This document shows positions 9,677 through 17,146 of a stretch of DNA of 64,000 nucleotides, in pieces. This stretch comes from JBCCIM01 sp965263205. Lineage in GTDB: Bacteria; Bacteroidota; Rhodothermia; Rhodothermales; JAHQVL01. The DNA is taken from NCBI GenBank assembly GCA_965263205.1, contig CBDHHF010000025.1, positions 186,001 to 250,000 of the forward strand, in the 5' to 3' direction. How positions within the stretch are numbered: the first letter of the stretch is position 1; every line of letters starts with the position of its first letter. Both the position numbers and the translations under genes were made by a program. The notes below the pieces were generated by a model. It was given only the letters and a program-made list of their open reading frames with translations. It ran no database searches and was not told where the DNA came from.

Positions 9677-10237
9677 GAAAAGACGGCAGTCGCCAGGGTG
9701 TAGTGCTTGAAAACGTGCGATGCATCAGACCGACCAATGCAGTTAAAAACTGATTACGGTGCAGCCAGCGACTTACTGGCTCGCACGTAATGATGCAGAC
9801 TAAAATCTGGTCCAAGGTACGGAATGATATCCATTTGTGGACGACAAAAGTTGCATTACAAAAACGCCACCGGTGTACATAAGAAAGTACTTACGCACAT
9901 CCACAAATACAGTCACCTATCATATTTTACACATACCCCACATGTTCCTTAACACATTTTTTAAGATTGAAAAAAATCAGCAATCAATAATAAATTTTCA
10001 CCCGTAATTCTGCACCGTAATTCGCCGTTACTGTAGCGACTAGAACGGGGAGGTTTGACACAGTATTGCCACATTCCTGTGTAACAATGCCTGTTTTCAA
10101 TGCCTTTCTTGGTGCAACATACCCAGCAAATCCAATCGCAAGTTTGCGAAATATCGGGAACCCCAATCGGATTGGATGATAGATTGTTGCCAGAGTTAAT
10201 TGACAAATACTATCAATAGTTTTACGTTTAAGGCATC
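9677..10237. other. 561-bp intergenic region ruvB/DUF3109 gene
   Basis: An A/T-rich divergent gap that must hold promoters for ruvB and the DUF3109-rpoN operon. I see a perfect palindrome CCAATCGGATTGG at 10163-10175 and a TTGACA-like hexamer at 10200-10205. No open frame here looks coding and no RNA family is recognised. Confidence 0.4.
10163..10175. promoter_or_regulatory. Palindrome upstream of DUF3109-rpoN (possible operator)
   Basis: A perfect 6+1+6 palindrome (CCAATC-G-GATTGG) lies 63 bp before the ATG of the DUF3109 gene, upstream of a TTGACA-like hexamer at 10200. The position suits a dimeric regulator, but no regulator is known for it and chance is possible. Confidence 0.3.
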
Positions 10238-10825
10238 ATGTTTGCTGTGGGAAACGTTCTGGTCACAGATGAGGTGCTCAATGCTCCTTTCGCCTGCCAC
10301 CTCGGTGCGTGCAATGGGGGCTGCTGTGTTCAGGGAGATTCCGGTGCACCGCTGGCCCCTGAAGAGCGCCAAGAACTCGAAAAAATACTCCCCGTGGTAC
10401 GAAACGACCTTCGTACCGAAGCCATCGCGGTCATTGAAAAAGATGGAGTTTGGGAAGAGATAGAACCCCAGCAATACGCAACAACCTGCGTGAATGACGC
10501 AGAATGCGTCTTTGTGACTTACGACGGACCAATTGCCAAGTGTGCAATTGAAAAAGCGTATTTCGAAGGCAGGATTTCGTTCAGAAAACCTATTTCGTGT
10601 CACCTGTATCCCCTCCGTGCTGAACGGTATGGAGACGTGGACGCGCTTAATTATGAACAAATCCCCCTTTGTAAACCAGCCATCAAAAATGGGGCTGAGA
10701 ATAACATTCAATTGCTAGATTTTCTTCGCGAACCGCTTGTGAGAAAGTATGGCGAAGCATGGTATGAACAATTTCGTTTAGCTTGCGAAGAGCGCCGCGA
10801 GGCGCTAGGAATGCAGCAACCATAG
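10238..10825 (+). CDS. DUF3109 family protein
   Basis: 195 residues. The order of cysteine-containing motifs ('CHLGACNGGCCVQGDSGAPL', 'TTCVNDAECVFV', 'ISCHLYPLR', 'PLCKPA') is that of DUF3109, a family common in Bacteroidota and relatives and distantly related to YkgJ-type zinc/iron-cluster proteins. The conserved cysteines suggest a metal or Fe-S site; the biochemical role is unknown. It lies 24 bp upstream of rpoN on the same strand, so the two are likely co-transcribed. No signal peptide; cytosolic. Confidence 0.85.
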   Translation: MFAVGNVLVTDEVLNAPFACHLGACNGGCCVQGDSGAPLAPEERQELEKILPVVRNDLRTEAIAVIEKDGVWEEIEPQQYATTCVNDAECVFVTYDGPIAKCAIEKAYFEGRISFRKPISCHLYPLRAERYGDVDALNYEQIPLCKPAIKNGAENNIQLLDFLREPLVRKYGEAWYEQFRLACEERREALGMQQP

Positions 10826-10849
10826 CTGCTAAGAATAAGAGAGATATCG

Positions 10850-12358
10850 ATGCTAAATCTTCACCAGAAGCAATCGCTACAACAAAAACTGTCGCCGCAG
10901 CAGATTCAATACATCAAGCTGCTGCAATTGCCTACGCTTGCACTGGAACAGCGCATCAAGGCTGAGCTCGAGTCAAATCCCCTGCTCGAAGAAGGCATGG
11001 AAGAGGAGGAACTCAAGAACGAAGAAAACGAGGAAACGGAAAACAAAGAAACCGATACTGAATCTGCAGAAGCCGCTGAAACCGTCGAAGAACCCAGCAA
11101 AGACGATGACTACGACTGGGAGGAATTTATCAACTCCTCCGACGACCTTTACGGTTACAAAGCCCAGGTAGATCATAGTGACGAAGAGGACGACCGCGAA
11201 ATGCCCATGCCGGCACGCCAGTCCATGACGGAACACCTCAGCGATCAGCTTTCTTTCCTCGACCTGGATGAAACAGAATTACTCGTTGCCGAGCAAATCA
11301 TTGGCTCCGTCGACGAAGACGGCTACCTGCGCCGGCCACTCGAGTCCATTATCGACGACATTATGTTCAACCACGGCCTCATGCTTACTGAGGACGACGT
11401 TGAGCGCATCCTGCAGCGCATTCAACAACTAGACCCTGTTGGTATCGCCTCGCGCGACCTGAAAGAGTGCCTGCTTGTACAGCTTTACAGTCTGCCAGAA
11501 GAAACGCCGGGCTACAGCCCTGCTATCCGAATGCTCGAAAAAGCCTACAAGGCGTTCACGATGAAGCACTTTGATGCCATCATGAAGAAACTCGACATTA
11601 CCGGAAGCGAGCTCAAAGAAGCGTTTGAACTTATCCAGCGCCTGAACCCCAAACCAGGCGAAGGCGAATTCACCGCTGCACAGAACTACATTACGCCAGA
11701 CTTTACCGTTGTCTACGATGATGGCGACTTCTACATCTCCCTCAACAACGGCAACACACCACAACTTCGCATTTCTCGCCAATACCGCCAAATGCTGCAC
11801 AAAATCTCGGCAGACAAAAAGCGGAACAAAGAGAGCAACAAAAGCGATATCGACAGCGAGACGCGCCAATTTTTGCGCGGCAAACTGGAGTCAGCTCGCT
11901 GGTTCATCAACTCAATCAACCAGCGCAGGCAAACCATGATGAAAGTCATGCGCGCCATCGTTGAAATCCAGGAAGAGTTCTTCAAATTCGGCGAAGGCTA
12001 TCTCAAACCGATGATTCTGAAGGATGTCGCTGAAAAAATCCTGATGGATATCTCAACCGTTAGCCGTGTAGTTAATGGCAAGTACGTACAAACCGAGTTC
12101 GGCGTCTATGAACTCAAGTACTACTTCTCTGAAGGCCTGACAACAGATAGCGGCGAAGAGATTTCCAACAAAGAGGTCAAGGCGATTATCGAAAGCATTA
12201 TCGGCCAGGAAGAAAAACACAAGCCGCTTTCCGATCAGAAAATTGCCCAGATGCTGGAAGGCAAAGGCTTCAAAATTGCTCGCCGCACGGTTACAAAGTA
12301 CCGCGAGCAACTCGGAATTCCCGTGGCTCGTCTCAGAAAAGAGATTGTTCTCTCTTAG
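10850..12358 (+). CDS. rpoN: RNA polymerase sigma-54 factor
   Basis: 502 residues. Region I starts in the usual way ('QSLQQKLSPQQIQYIKLLQ', the glutamine/leucine-rich activator-contact region), followed by an acidic region II (residues ~45-95), the core-binding domain, a helix-turn-helix ('ISTVSRVVNGKYVQT'), and the RpoN box 'ARRTVTKYREQL' that contacts the -24 element. Sigma-54 directs RNA polymerase to -24/-12 promoters and needs an AAA+ activator; none is in the window. The presence of rpoN makes the -24/-12 site at 12517 meaningful. It probably shares a transcript with the DUF3109 gene upstream. Confidence 0.97.
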   Translation: MLNLHQKQSLQQKLSPQQIQYIKLLQLPTLALEQRIKAELESNPLLEEGMEEEELKNEENEETENKETDTESAEAAETVEEPSKDDDYDWEEFINSSDDLYGYKAQVDHSDEEDDREMPMPARQSMTEHLSDQLSFLDLDETELLVAEQIIGSVDEDGYLRRPLESIIDDIMFNHGLMLTEDDVERILQRIQQLDPVGIASRDLKECLLVQLYSLPEETPGYSPAIRMLEKAYKAFTMKHFDAIMKKLDITGSELKEAFELIQRLNPKPGEGEFTAAQNYITPDFTVVYDDGDFYISLNNGNTPQLRISRQYRQMLHKISADKKRNKESNKSDIDSETRQFLRGKLESARWFINSINQRRQTMMKVMRAIVEIQEEFFKFGEGYLKPMILKDVAEKILMDISTVSRVVNGKYVQTEFGVYELKYYFSEGLTTDSGEEISNKEVKAIIESIIGQEEKHKPLSDQKIAQMLEGKGFKIARRTVTKYREQLGIPVARLRKEIVLS

Positions 12359-12516
12359 CCGTCCACACACCAAGGCTGTTGTGTACACACGGTGTACAGT
12401 TTACCACCTTTCCCCAAAGTGGCACACCTTTCTCTGTGACAAATTGAGCGGCTAAACTGGCCTGTTTTCTGCTGATTCTACACTTTTTCCATAAAACAGC
12501 TATAAAAAGACACAAT

Positions 12517-12532
12517 TGGCCCGATACTTGCT
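12517..12532 (+). promoter_or_regulatory. Sigma-54 (-24/-12) promoter
   Basis: TGGCCCGATACTTGCT matches the sigma-54 consensus TGGCACG-N4-TTGCW at 11 of 12 defined positions, including the invariant GG and GC with correct spacing. Transcription would start about 12 nt past the GC, near 12543, giving a ~45-nt leader that ends in the purine-rich ribosome site AAGAGAGG before the ATG at 12589. The site lies between rpoN and the 86-residue gene and points at the latter. Confidence 0.75.
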
Positions 12533-12588
12533 ACATCTTCTCTACAAATGAATAATATTTATATATGATCGATTAAGAGAGGTTTATT

Positions 12589-12849
12589 ATGCAACGCGTG
12601 GGTTTACACATGTCTCCAAGAAAATCAGCACTTCGTGTACTCTTTTCTCTGTACCTAACAGGAAAAATTGCCGAAACGATGTGGGAGCAAATGATGTCGG
12701 TGTTCGACACGTATGCTGCTAACGCTGGAGAACGCGAAGCCCTCGCGCTATTCTTTATGGATGCCTTTCGCGAATTGGGTCCTGAATCGACAAAAATCCC
12801 AAAAGAAGATGAAGTTCAGGAATTATTATCTGTAATGCGTTCAGCCTGA
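12589..12849 (+). CDS. Unknown 86-residue protein under a sigma-54 promoter
   Basis: I do not recognise the family. The protein is cytosolic (no signal or membrane segment), with a basic N-terminal third ('SPRKSALRVLFSLY') followed by predicted helices rich in Met, Glu and Ala ('MWEQMMSVFDTYAANAGERE', 'LALFFMDAFRELG') and a C-terminal helix. A clear purine-rich ribosome binding site (AAGAGAGG) precedes the ATG; a second in-frame ATG at 12610 would give a 79-residue form. It has a -24/-12 promoter, lies 230 bp after rpoN and is followed by three hairpins, the last a terminator. The size and layout would suit a small regulator or adaptor of the sigma-54 or stress network, but that is inference. 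Confidence 0.7.
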   Translation: MQRVGLHMSPRKSALRVLFSLYLTGKIAETMWEQMMSVFDTYAANAGEREALALFFMDAFRELGPESTKIPKEDEVQELLSVMRSA

Positions 12850-12862
12850 CCTGATTTGCAAG

Positions 12863-12919
12863 ACCTTTTCTCCTCAGGGAGAAGGTTCCTGGTTGTATAG
12901 AGATTGGTACAACCAGGAA
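12863..12919 (+). other. Two tandem hairpins in the 3' region
   Basis: Arm ACCTTTTCTCC (12863-12873) pairs with GGAGAAGGT (12878-12886). It is followed directly by a perfect 12-bp inverted repeat, 12886-12897 with 12908-12919 (arm TTCCTGGTTGTA, 10-nt loop). They sit between the stop codon of the 86-residue gene and the terminator, so the transcript would end in three consecutive stem-loops. Confidence 0.65.
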
Positions 12920-12928
12920 TCTACTGAA

Positions 12929-12958
12929 AAGTCGGACACCGTAATGTCCGGCTTTTTT
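12929..12958. terminator. Bidirectional rho-independent terminator
   Basis: AAGTCGGACA (12929-12938) pairs with TGTCCGGCTT (12945-12954) around a 6-nt loop and is followed by T6; the minus strand also has TTTT after the stem. It serves the rightward 86-residue gene and the leftward membrane-protein/M1-peptidase pair that ends at 12971. Confidence 0.88.
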
Positions 12959-12970
12959 GGTTTAATCCGT

Positions 12971-13921
12971 TTACGTAAACGCGGTATCGCCGAATGCCGG
13001 CGGTGCATCGGGTGGTGTATCCGACACAAAAGGCTCCTCTTCAGTCGCTATGAGCGGCAGTTCGTGAATGTGTGTCCGCTCAAATAAAGTCACCTCACTG
13101 CCTATCCAGCCAACCACAGCGGCCTCGCGCGTGAACAAACTGATCTGCTGGACAATAAAGCCAATCAACACAGCAGATACGCCTACGTGCAGAACGGCAT
13201 TTAATCCCTGGGTCACAGCGAAAATCAGCAGTACGATACCAAACCATGCCAAATACAGATAGCTTGCTGCGCCGTACTTAAAAGGCCAGGCGAGGCCGGC
13301 GGTAAATGCACGCCACACCGAATCGTGTCGCACCACCACAGCAATCCGCGCATACCGCTGAAACAAATCCACCATTGCAAACGCACTGATCACCAGGAAC
13401 GGCATAATCACACCGAGGCTCCAAAAGGCACCCACCGAACCCGTCCACACATTAAAAAAGGCCATGCCAATCATGACTGCAATGGCCACAGCAATGGCCT
13501 TTAGAGGCAAATACAACAAGCCAATCAACAAGCCTTTCCACGTGTAGTACCCAACCCCACGCCAAAAAGGCCAAATGGCCCCCTGATGCAGCGCGTAAAT
13601 CACACCCATTCGTGACGCTGTTTTCCAAATCCAATACAATGGAATCGCCAACAGCAACTGAATGCCCAGGCCGAACAACGCGTTTGTCATCAGGTCAAGA
13701 AAATCGCGCCATAATACCAGATCGAATCGTTCAATCAAATCAGGACCAAACCCTGTAATACCAACGTGCTCGACGACGGCGTTGTAAACGGGCACAGCCA
13801 ATAACACGGCAACAAGCAAATCGAGGGCATACAACAAGATAACCAGACCTACTCGCTCGCGGATCAACCGGGCGCCAGCACCAAGGCTATCAATAAACAG
13901 TTCGCGCGTTGAAACAGTCAT
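12971..13921 (-). CDS. Multi-pass membrane protein of unknown function
   Basis: 316 residues with about six to seven hydrophobic segments (near residues 25-48, 80-98, 125-150, 160-190, 215-240, 245-265). There is a short cytosolic N-terminus and a C-terminal acidic/proline-rich tail ('EEEPFVSDTPPDAPP'). I recognise no catalytic motif and no transporter signature. It follows the M1 aminopeptidase gene by 23 bp on the same strand and shares its terminator, so the two are very likely co-transcribed. It may be related to the DUF4013/Yip1-like membrane families, but the sequence alone does not settle it. Confidence 0.75.
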   Translation of the reverse strand: MTVSTRELFIDSLGAGARLIRERVGLVILLYALDLLVAVLLAVPVYNAVVEHVGITGFGPDLIERFDLVLWRDFLDLMTNALFGLGIQLLLAIPLYWIWKTASRMGVIYALHQGAIWPFWRGVGYYTWKGLLIGLLYLPLKAIAVAIAVMIGMAFFNVWTGSVGAFWSLGVIMPFLVISAFAMVDLFQRYARIAVVVRHDSVWRAFTAGLAWPFKYGAASYLYLAWFGIVLLIFAVTQGLNAVLHVGVSAVLIGFIVQQISLFTREAAVVGWIGSEVTLFERTHIHELPLIATEEEPFVSDTPPDAPPAFGDTAFT

Positions 13922-13944
13922 AAGACGTATGGTTAATCATTAAC

Positions 13945-15918
13945 CTAAAACAGGACGCCGGCTACATTAAAGACTTGCTGTAACCACACAATCACATTGG
14001 CCACTTTAAGCCTGGCAAACTTGGTTTCCGGATCTACACGAAGCCTGTTATCCAACTGGTTGATATCCAGAAGCACTTTGTTTTCAGGATCCAGATGGAC
14101 TTCCTCAATCGAAGCCGGCCGCTCCAGCGTTATGGTTTCCTCCAGCGAGGCCCCGTCCCACGCCAACCTTTCCACAACCCCGTTATCAAACACTACTTCG
14201 ATTTCTTGTGGAAAAATGCCATCTGCATTGCGCACCAGGTGCACCTGGTTTACTACGACATCACTGTTTTCATTGGGTACCACTGTGATGTCAGCCACCT
14301 GGTAGTCAACCACTGCGGTGCCGTAGATATACTGGTCAAAAAACCAATCCAGGTCCTGGCCGGCGACCTGCTCAACAACTGCAATAAAATCTCTTGTGGT
14401 CGGATGACGAAAACGCCAGGTGGTATAATACGTCTGCAAAATCTCTTGCATCACATCCCAGCCGAGATAGTGTTCGAGCGTTTTCAAGACCGTGGCCGGC
14501 TTTGCATAAGACGCTTTGCCATAGTCACTCCTGCGCTCGTATTCCCACGACCGCTTGTAGATGGGGCCACGCTCAGGATTATTGGCGATATACGAAAGGC
14601 GCTGCACATCCTGGTCAGATACTTTCATCCACGGAAAATCTAAAACAGACCCTGGACCATACACCTCGTCCATAATCCGCATTTCGACATACGACGTGAG
14701 CCCCTCATCAAGCCAGGCCTCTTCTGCCTCGTTGCTCGCCAACAATCCATAAAAATACTGGTGGCCAAATTCATGGATAGTCACCAGCTCAAGGGCACGC
14801 ACCCATGCGGGCAAAAAATAAGCAGTGCCACACGTGATGAACGTCGGGTATTCCATCCCGTTACTCCCTCCAACACCATCAACCAGCGTGAGTGTGGTAT
14901 ACGGATAAGGCCCAACCCATTTCTCAAAATATTCCAGACTAACCTTGGCCGCATCAAAATGGCGTTTCACCTGGGCGCGATGTTCGGGTTGTAACATGAG
15001 ACGCAGGTTAACATGATTCCAGCTATCTTCGAACACGAGGTAGTCGCTGCTTGCCGTCCAGGCAAAATCGTGAACATCTTCGGCCTTGTAAGTAACGGTC
15101 CGCTTGCCGTCGCTTATATCTTCTGCAATCAATACACCGGACGCACCCACTTCGTATTCAGCCGGCGTCGTAATGGTCACATCGTACGTCCCAAAGTCGG
15201 CATAAAACTCGCTATTGGCGTGAAACTGGTGCGTACTCCACTTCCCTTGCGCAGCGTCTTCCGGGACGTAGCGCTGCCCGGGTACCTCATACACCCCTAG
15301 CTTGGGAAACCATTGGGCGGCCAAAAAGAACAGACTTCCATTGGCTTTGCGCTCCCAGCCCGTTCGCGCAAAAATCTGCGGCATGTGTGCGGTAAAATCT
15401 ACGTCGAGTGTGAGGGTCTCACCCGGAGCAACGGGTTCTGGTAACGCTACGGCAATCACGGTCTGGTCGTCGGTATTGCCATCATCTGGCTGTATAAACT
15501 GGATGGCTTCCGTCAGATCGATTGGCGCTGTACCATCCAATGGCGTAACGTCCGTAAGACCGCGACTTACAATCTCCATCCGATTAACCACAACACCGCC
15601 CCACGGATCATCATCTTCCGGTTTAAACCCTCGATGGCTTCCACCACTCTCCTTCATGAAGGTGCTTTGTTCGTTTTTGAAGGCGTTGAGGTAGAGATGA
15701 AACTGCAGTTCCTCAACAGGAACCGCATCGGGATTGCGCCACGTGATGCGCTGTTTGCCGGCAAGCGAGCGATCTTCCGGATTTAACTCAACGTCCATCT
15801 GATACGACACTAGCCGGCTACTCAACGGTGTAGCAGAGGTAGTTGCTTGCTGCGCTGCGACAGGCGCAATGCCGGAGACCATCAGGACAAGCAAGAGACA
15901 AAAAGAAAGGGAACGCAT
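13945..15918 (-). CDS. M1 family aminopeptidase, secreted
   Basis: 657 residues from the ATG at 15916-15918, which gives a clean signal peptide ('MRSLSFCLLLVLMVSG...AAQQ'). Upstream in-frame starts, for example 15934-15936, only add a non-signal extension. The gluzincin core is complete: the exopeptidase motif 'GGSNGMEYP' (the family's G-x-M-E-N, here ending in Tyr), HEFGH at 382-386 and the third zinc ligand Glu405 in 'WLDEGL', 18 residues after the second His. It hydrolyses N-terminal residues from peptides, probably in the periplasm. It is upstream of and likely in an operon with the membrane protein at 12971. The Asn-to-Tyr change in GxMEN occurs in some M1 relatives, so activity is likely but specificity is open. 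Confidence 0.9.
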   Translation of the reverse strand: MRSLSFCLLLVLMVSGIAPVAAQQATTSATPLSSRLVSYQMDVELNPEDRSLAGKQRITWRNPDAVPVEELQFHLYLNAFKNEQSTFMKESGGSHRGFKPEDDDPWGGVVVNRMEIVSRGLTDVTPLDGTAPIDLTEAIQFIQPDDGNTDDQTVIAVALPEPVAPGETLTLDVDFTAHMPQIFARTGWERKANGSLFFLAAQWFPKLGVYEVPGQRYVPEDAAQGKWSTHQFHANSEFYADFGTYDVTITTPAEYEVGASGVLIAEDISDGKRTVTYKAEDVHDFAWTASSDYLVFEDSWNHVNLRLMLQPEHRAQVKRHFDAAKVSLEYFEKWVGPYPYTTLTLVDGVGGSNGMEYPTFITCGTAYFLPAWVRALELVTIHEFGHQYFYGLLASNEAEEAWLDEGLTSYVEMRIMDEVYGPGSVLDFPWMKVSDQDVQRLSYIANNPERGPIYKRSWEYERRSDYGKASYAKPATVLKTLEHYLGWDVMQEILQTYYTTWRFRHPTTRDFIAVVEQVAGQDLDWFFDQYIYGTAVVDYQVADITVVPNENSDVVVNQVHLVRNADGIFPQEIEVVFDNGVVERLAWDGASLEETITLERPASIEEVHLDPENKVLLDINQLDNRLRVDPETKFARLKVANVIVWLQQVFNVAGVLF

Positions 15919-16118
15919 GGCGAGCCTGCAGTTCATCGGGTTATTGCGATTAGGGTAGCAACTTGAGTTAACATACGGATTTCCAATTGCAAGTTGCAGA
16001 CACGCGACATCCACGCCAGTCACCCACAACCGTGCAAGATGCAGCATCAATGGGGAAGGAGAACAAAAAAATCTGCCGGCCAGTTGACTGCAGACATTCC
16101 TGTCATCTCCAAGCACTC

Positions 16119-17024
16119 ATGAAAACCGCTAGCTATCCACCCCATGTAACCATCACCGAAGTAGGCATGCGCGACGGGTTTCAGTTCGAGTCGAAACCCA
16201 TTCCTACGGCGCTAAAACTAGACGTATTGCGCGGCCTTGTGGCAGCCGGTGTTCAACGCATTCAGGTCACCTCGTTTGTCCACCCCAGGTGGGTGCCCCA
16301 AATGGCGGATGCAGAAGAACTGGTTGCCAGTTTGCCAACAGATACGGATACGGTGTTCACCGGACTTGCACTGAATGCGCGAGGCGTGGAGCGTGCGGCA
16401 AAAGCCGGCCTGTCACATGTCGACCTGTCGATTTCCACCAACAATCAGCACAGCCTCGACAACGCAAACATGACGCGCGACGAAGCGATTGAACAGGCTA
16501 TCACCATGGTGAAACGTGCCAGAGAAGCAGGCATGCAGGCGCAAATGGGATTCCAATGTGTTTTTGGCTATGCTACACCGGGTGATACGCCGCTTGCATT
16601 GATTCTTGAAATGACGCGCCGATTTGTATCCGAAGGCATCGAATCGTTATCCCTGGCGGACTCCACGGGTATGGCCAATCCCGACTTGATGGCTGCGACG
16701 CTTGAAGCTGTAACAGCCTGTGCTGAAGACATTCCCATTGTCCTCCACCTGCATGACACACGTGGCCTCGGGCTAGCCAATGTTGTGGCGGCATTGCGCA
16801 AGGGCGTCTCCCACTTCGACACGTCGCTTGGCGGACTGGGCGGCTGCCCGTTTATTCCAGGCGCTACGGGCAACATTGCAACCGAAGACACAGTCTACTT
16901 GCTTGAATCGCTGGGCATCACCACGGGCATTGATCGCCGTGCTGTCGGCGCGATTACAAAACAGGTGGCGGACCACCTTGAACGCAAGCTCCCAGGCAAA
17001 CTCTATGCACTAACAGAGCGCTAA
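16119..17024 (+). CDS. Hydroxymethylglutaryl-CoA lyase
   Basis: 301 residues from the ATG at 16119, a start that matches the family; the open frame extends upstream to 15987 but that part has no family similarity. HMG-CoA lyase splits 3-hydroxy-3-methylglutaryl-CoA into acetyl-CoA and acetoacetate, the last step of leucine breakdown. The TIM-barrel signatures are present: 'ITEVGMRDGFQ' (Arg and Asp of the active site), 'LHLHDTRGLGLAN' (metal-binding His-x-His) and the C-terminal loop 'GLGGCPFIPGATGNIATED' with the catalytic Cys. It is divergent from the M1 peptidase and convergent with the giant secreted protein. No other leucine-degradation genes are nearby. Confidence 0.92.
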   Translation: MKTASYPPHVTITEVGMRDGFQFESKPIPTALKLDVLRGLVAAGVQRIQVTSFVHPRWVPQMADAEELVASLPTDTDTVFTGLALNARGVERAAKAGLSHVDLSISTNNQHSLDNANMTRDEAIEQAITMVKRAREAGMQAQMGFQCVFGYATPGDTPLALILEMTRRFVSEGIESLSLADSTGMANPDLMAATLEAVTACAEDIPIVLHLHDTRGLGLANVVAALRKGVSHFDTSLGGLGGCPFIPGATGNIATEDTVYLLESLGITTGIDRRAVGAITKQVADHLERKLPGKLYALTER

Positions 17025-17090
17025 GAATAAGCGTCTTTCTAAAAGTGCTAAAGGTCATAAGGGATAAGCAATCGCCAAAGTCAAAAAAAC

Positions 17091-17140
17091 CTTCAACCTG
17101 TAACCTGCAACTTTCAACAGCAAACAAATGATTTGTTTGC
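17091..17140. repeat. Heptamer repeat array plus hairpin
   Basis: Four tandem degenerate heptamers at 17091-17118 (on the minus strand GTTGAAA, GTTGCAG, GTTACAG, GTTGAAG) are followed at once by a perfect palindromic hairpin, GCAAACAAAT-g-ATTTGTTTGC (17120-17140). The heptamer part is identical to 34899-34926. It lies between two convergent genes and could also end their transcripts, although there is no T-run. Confidence 0.8.
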
Positions 17141-17146
17141 CCCGCC

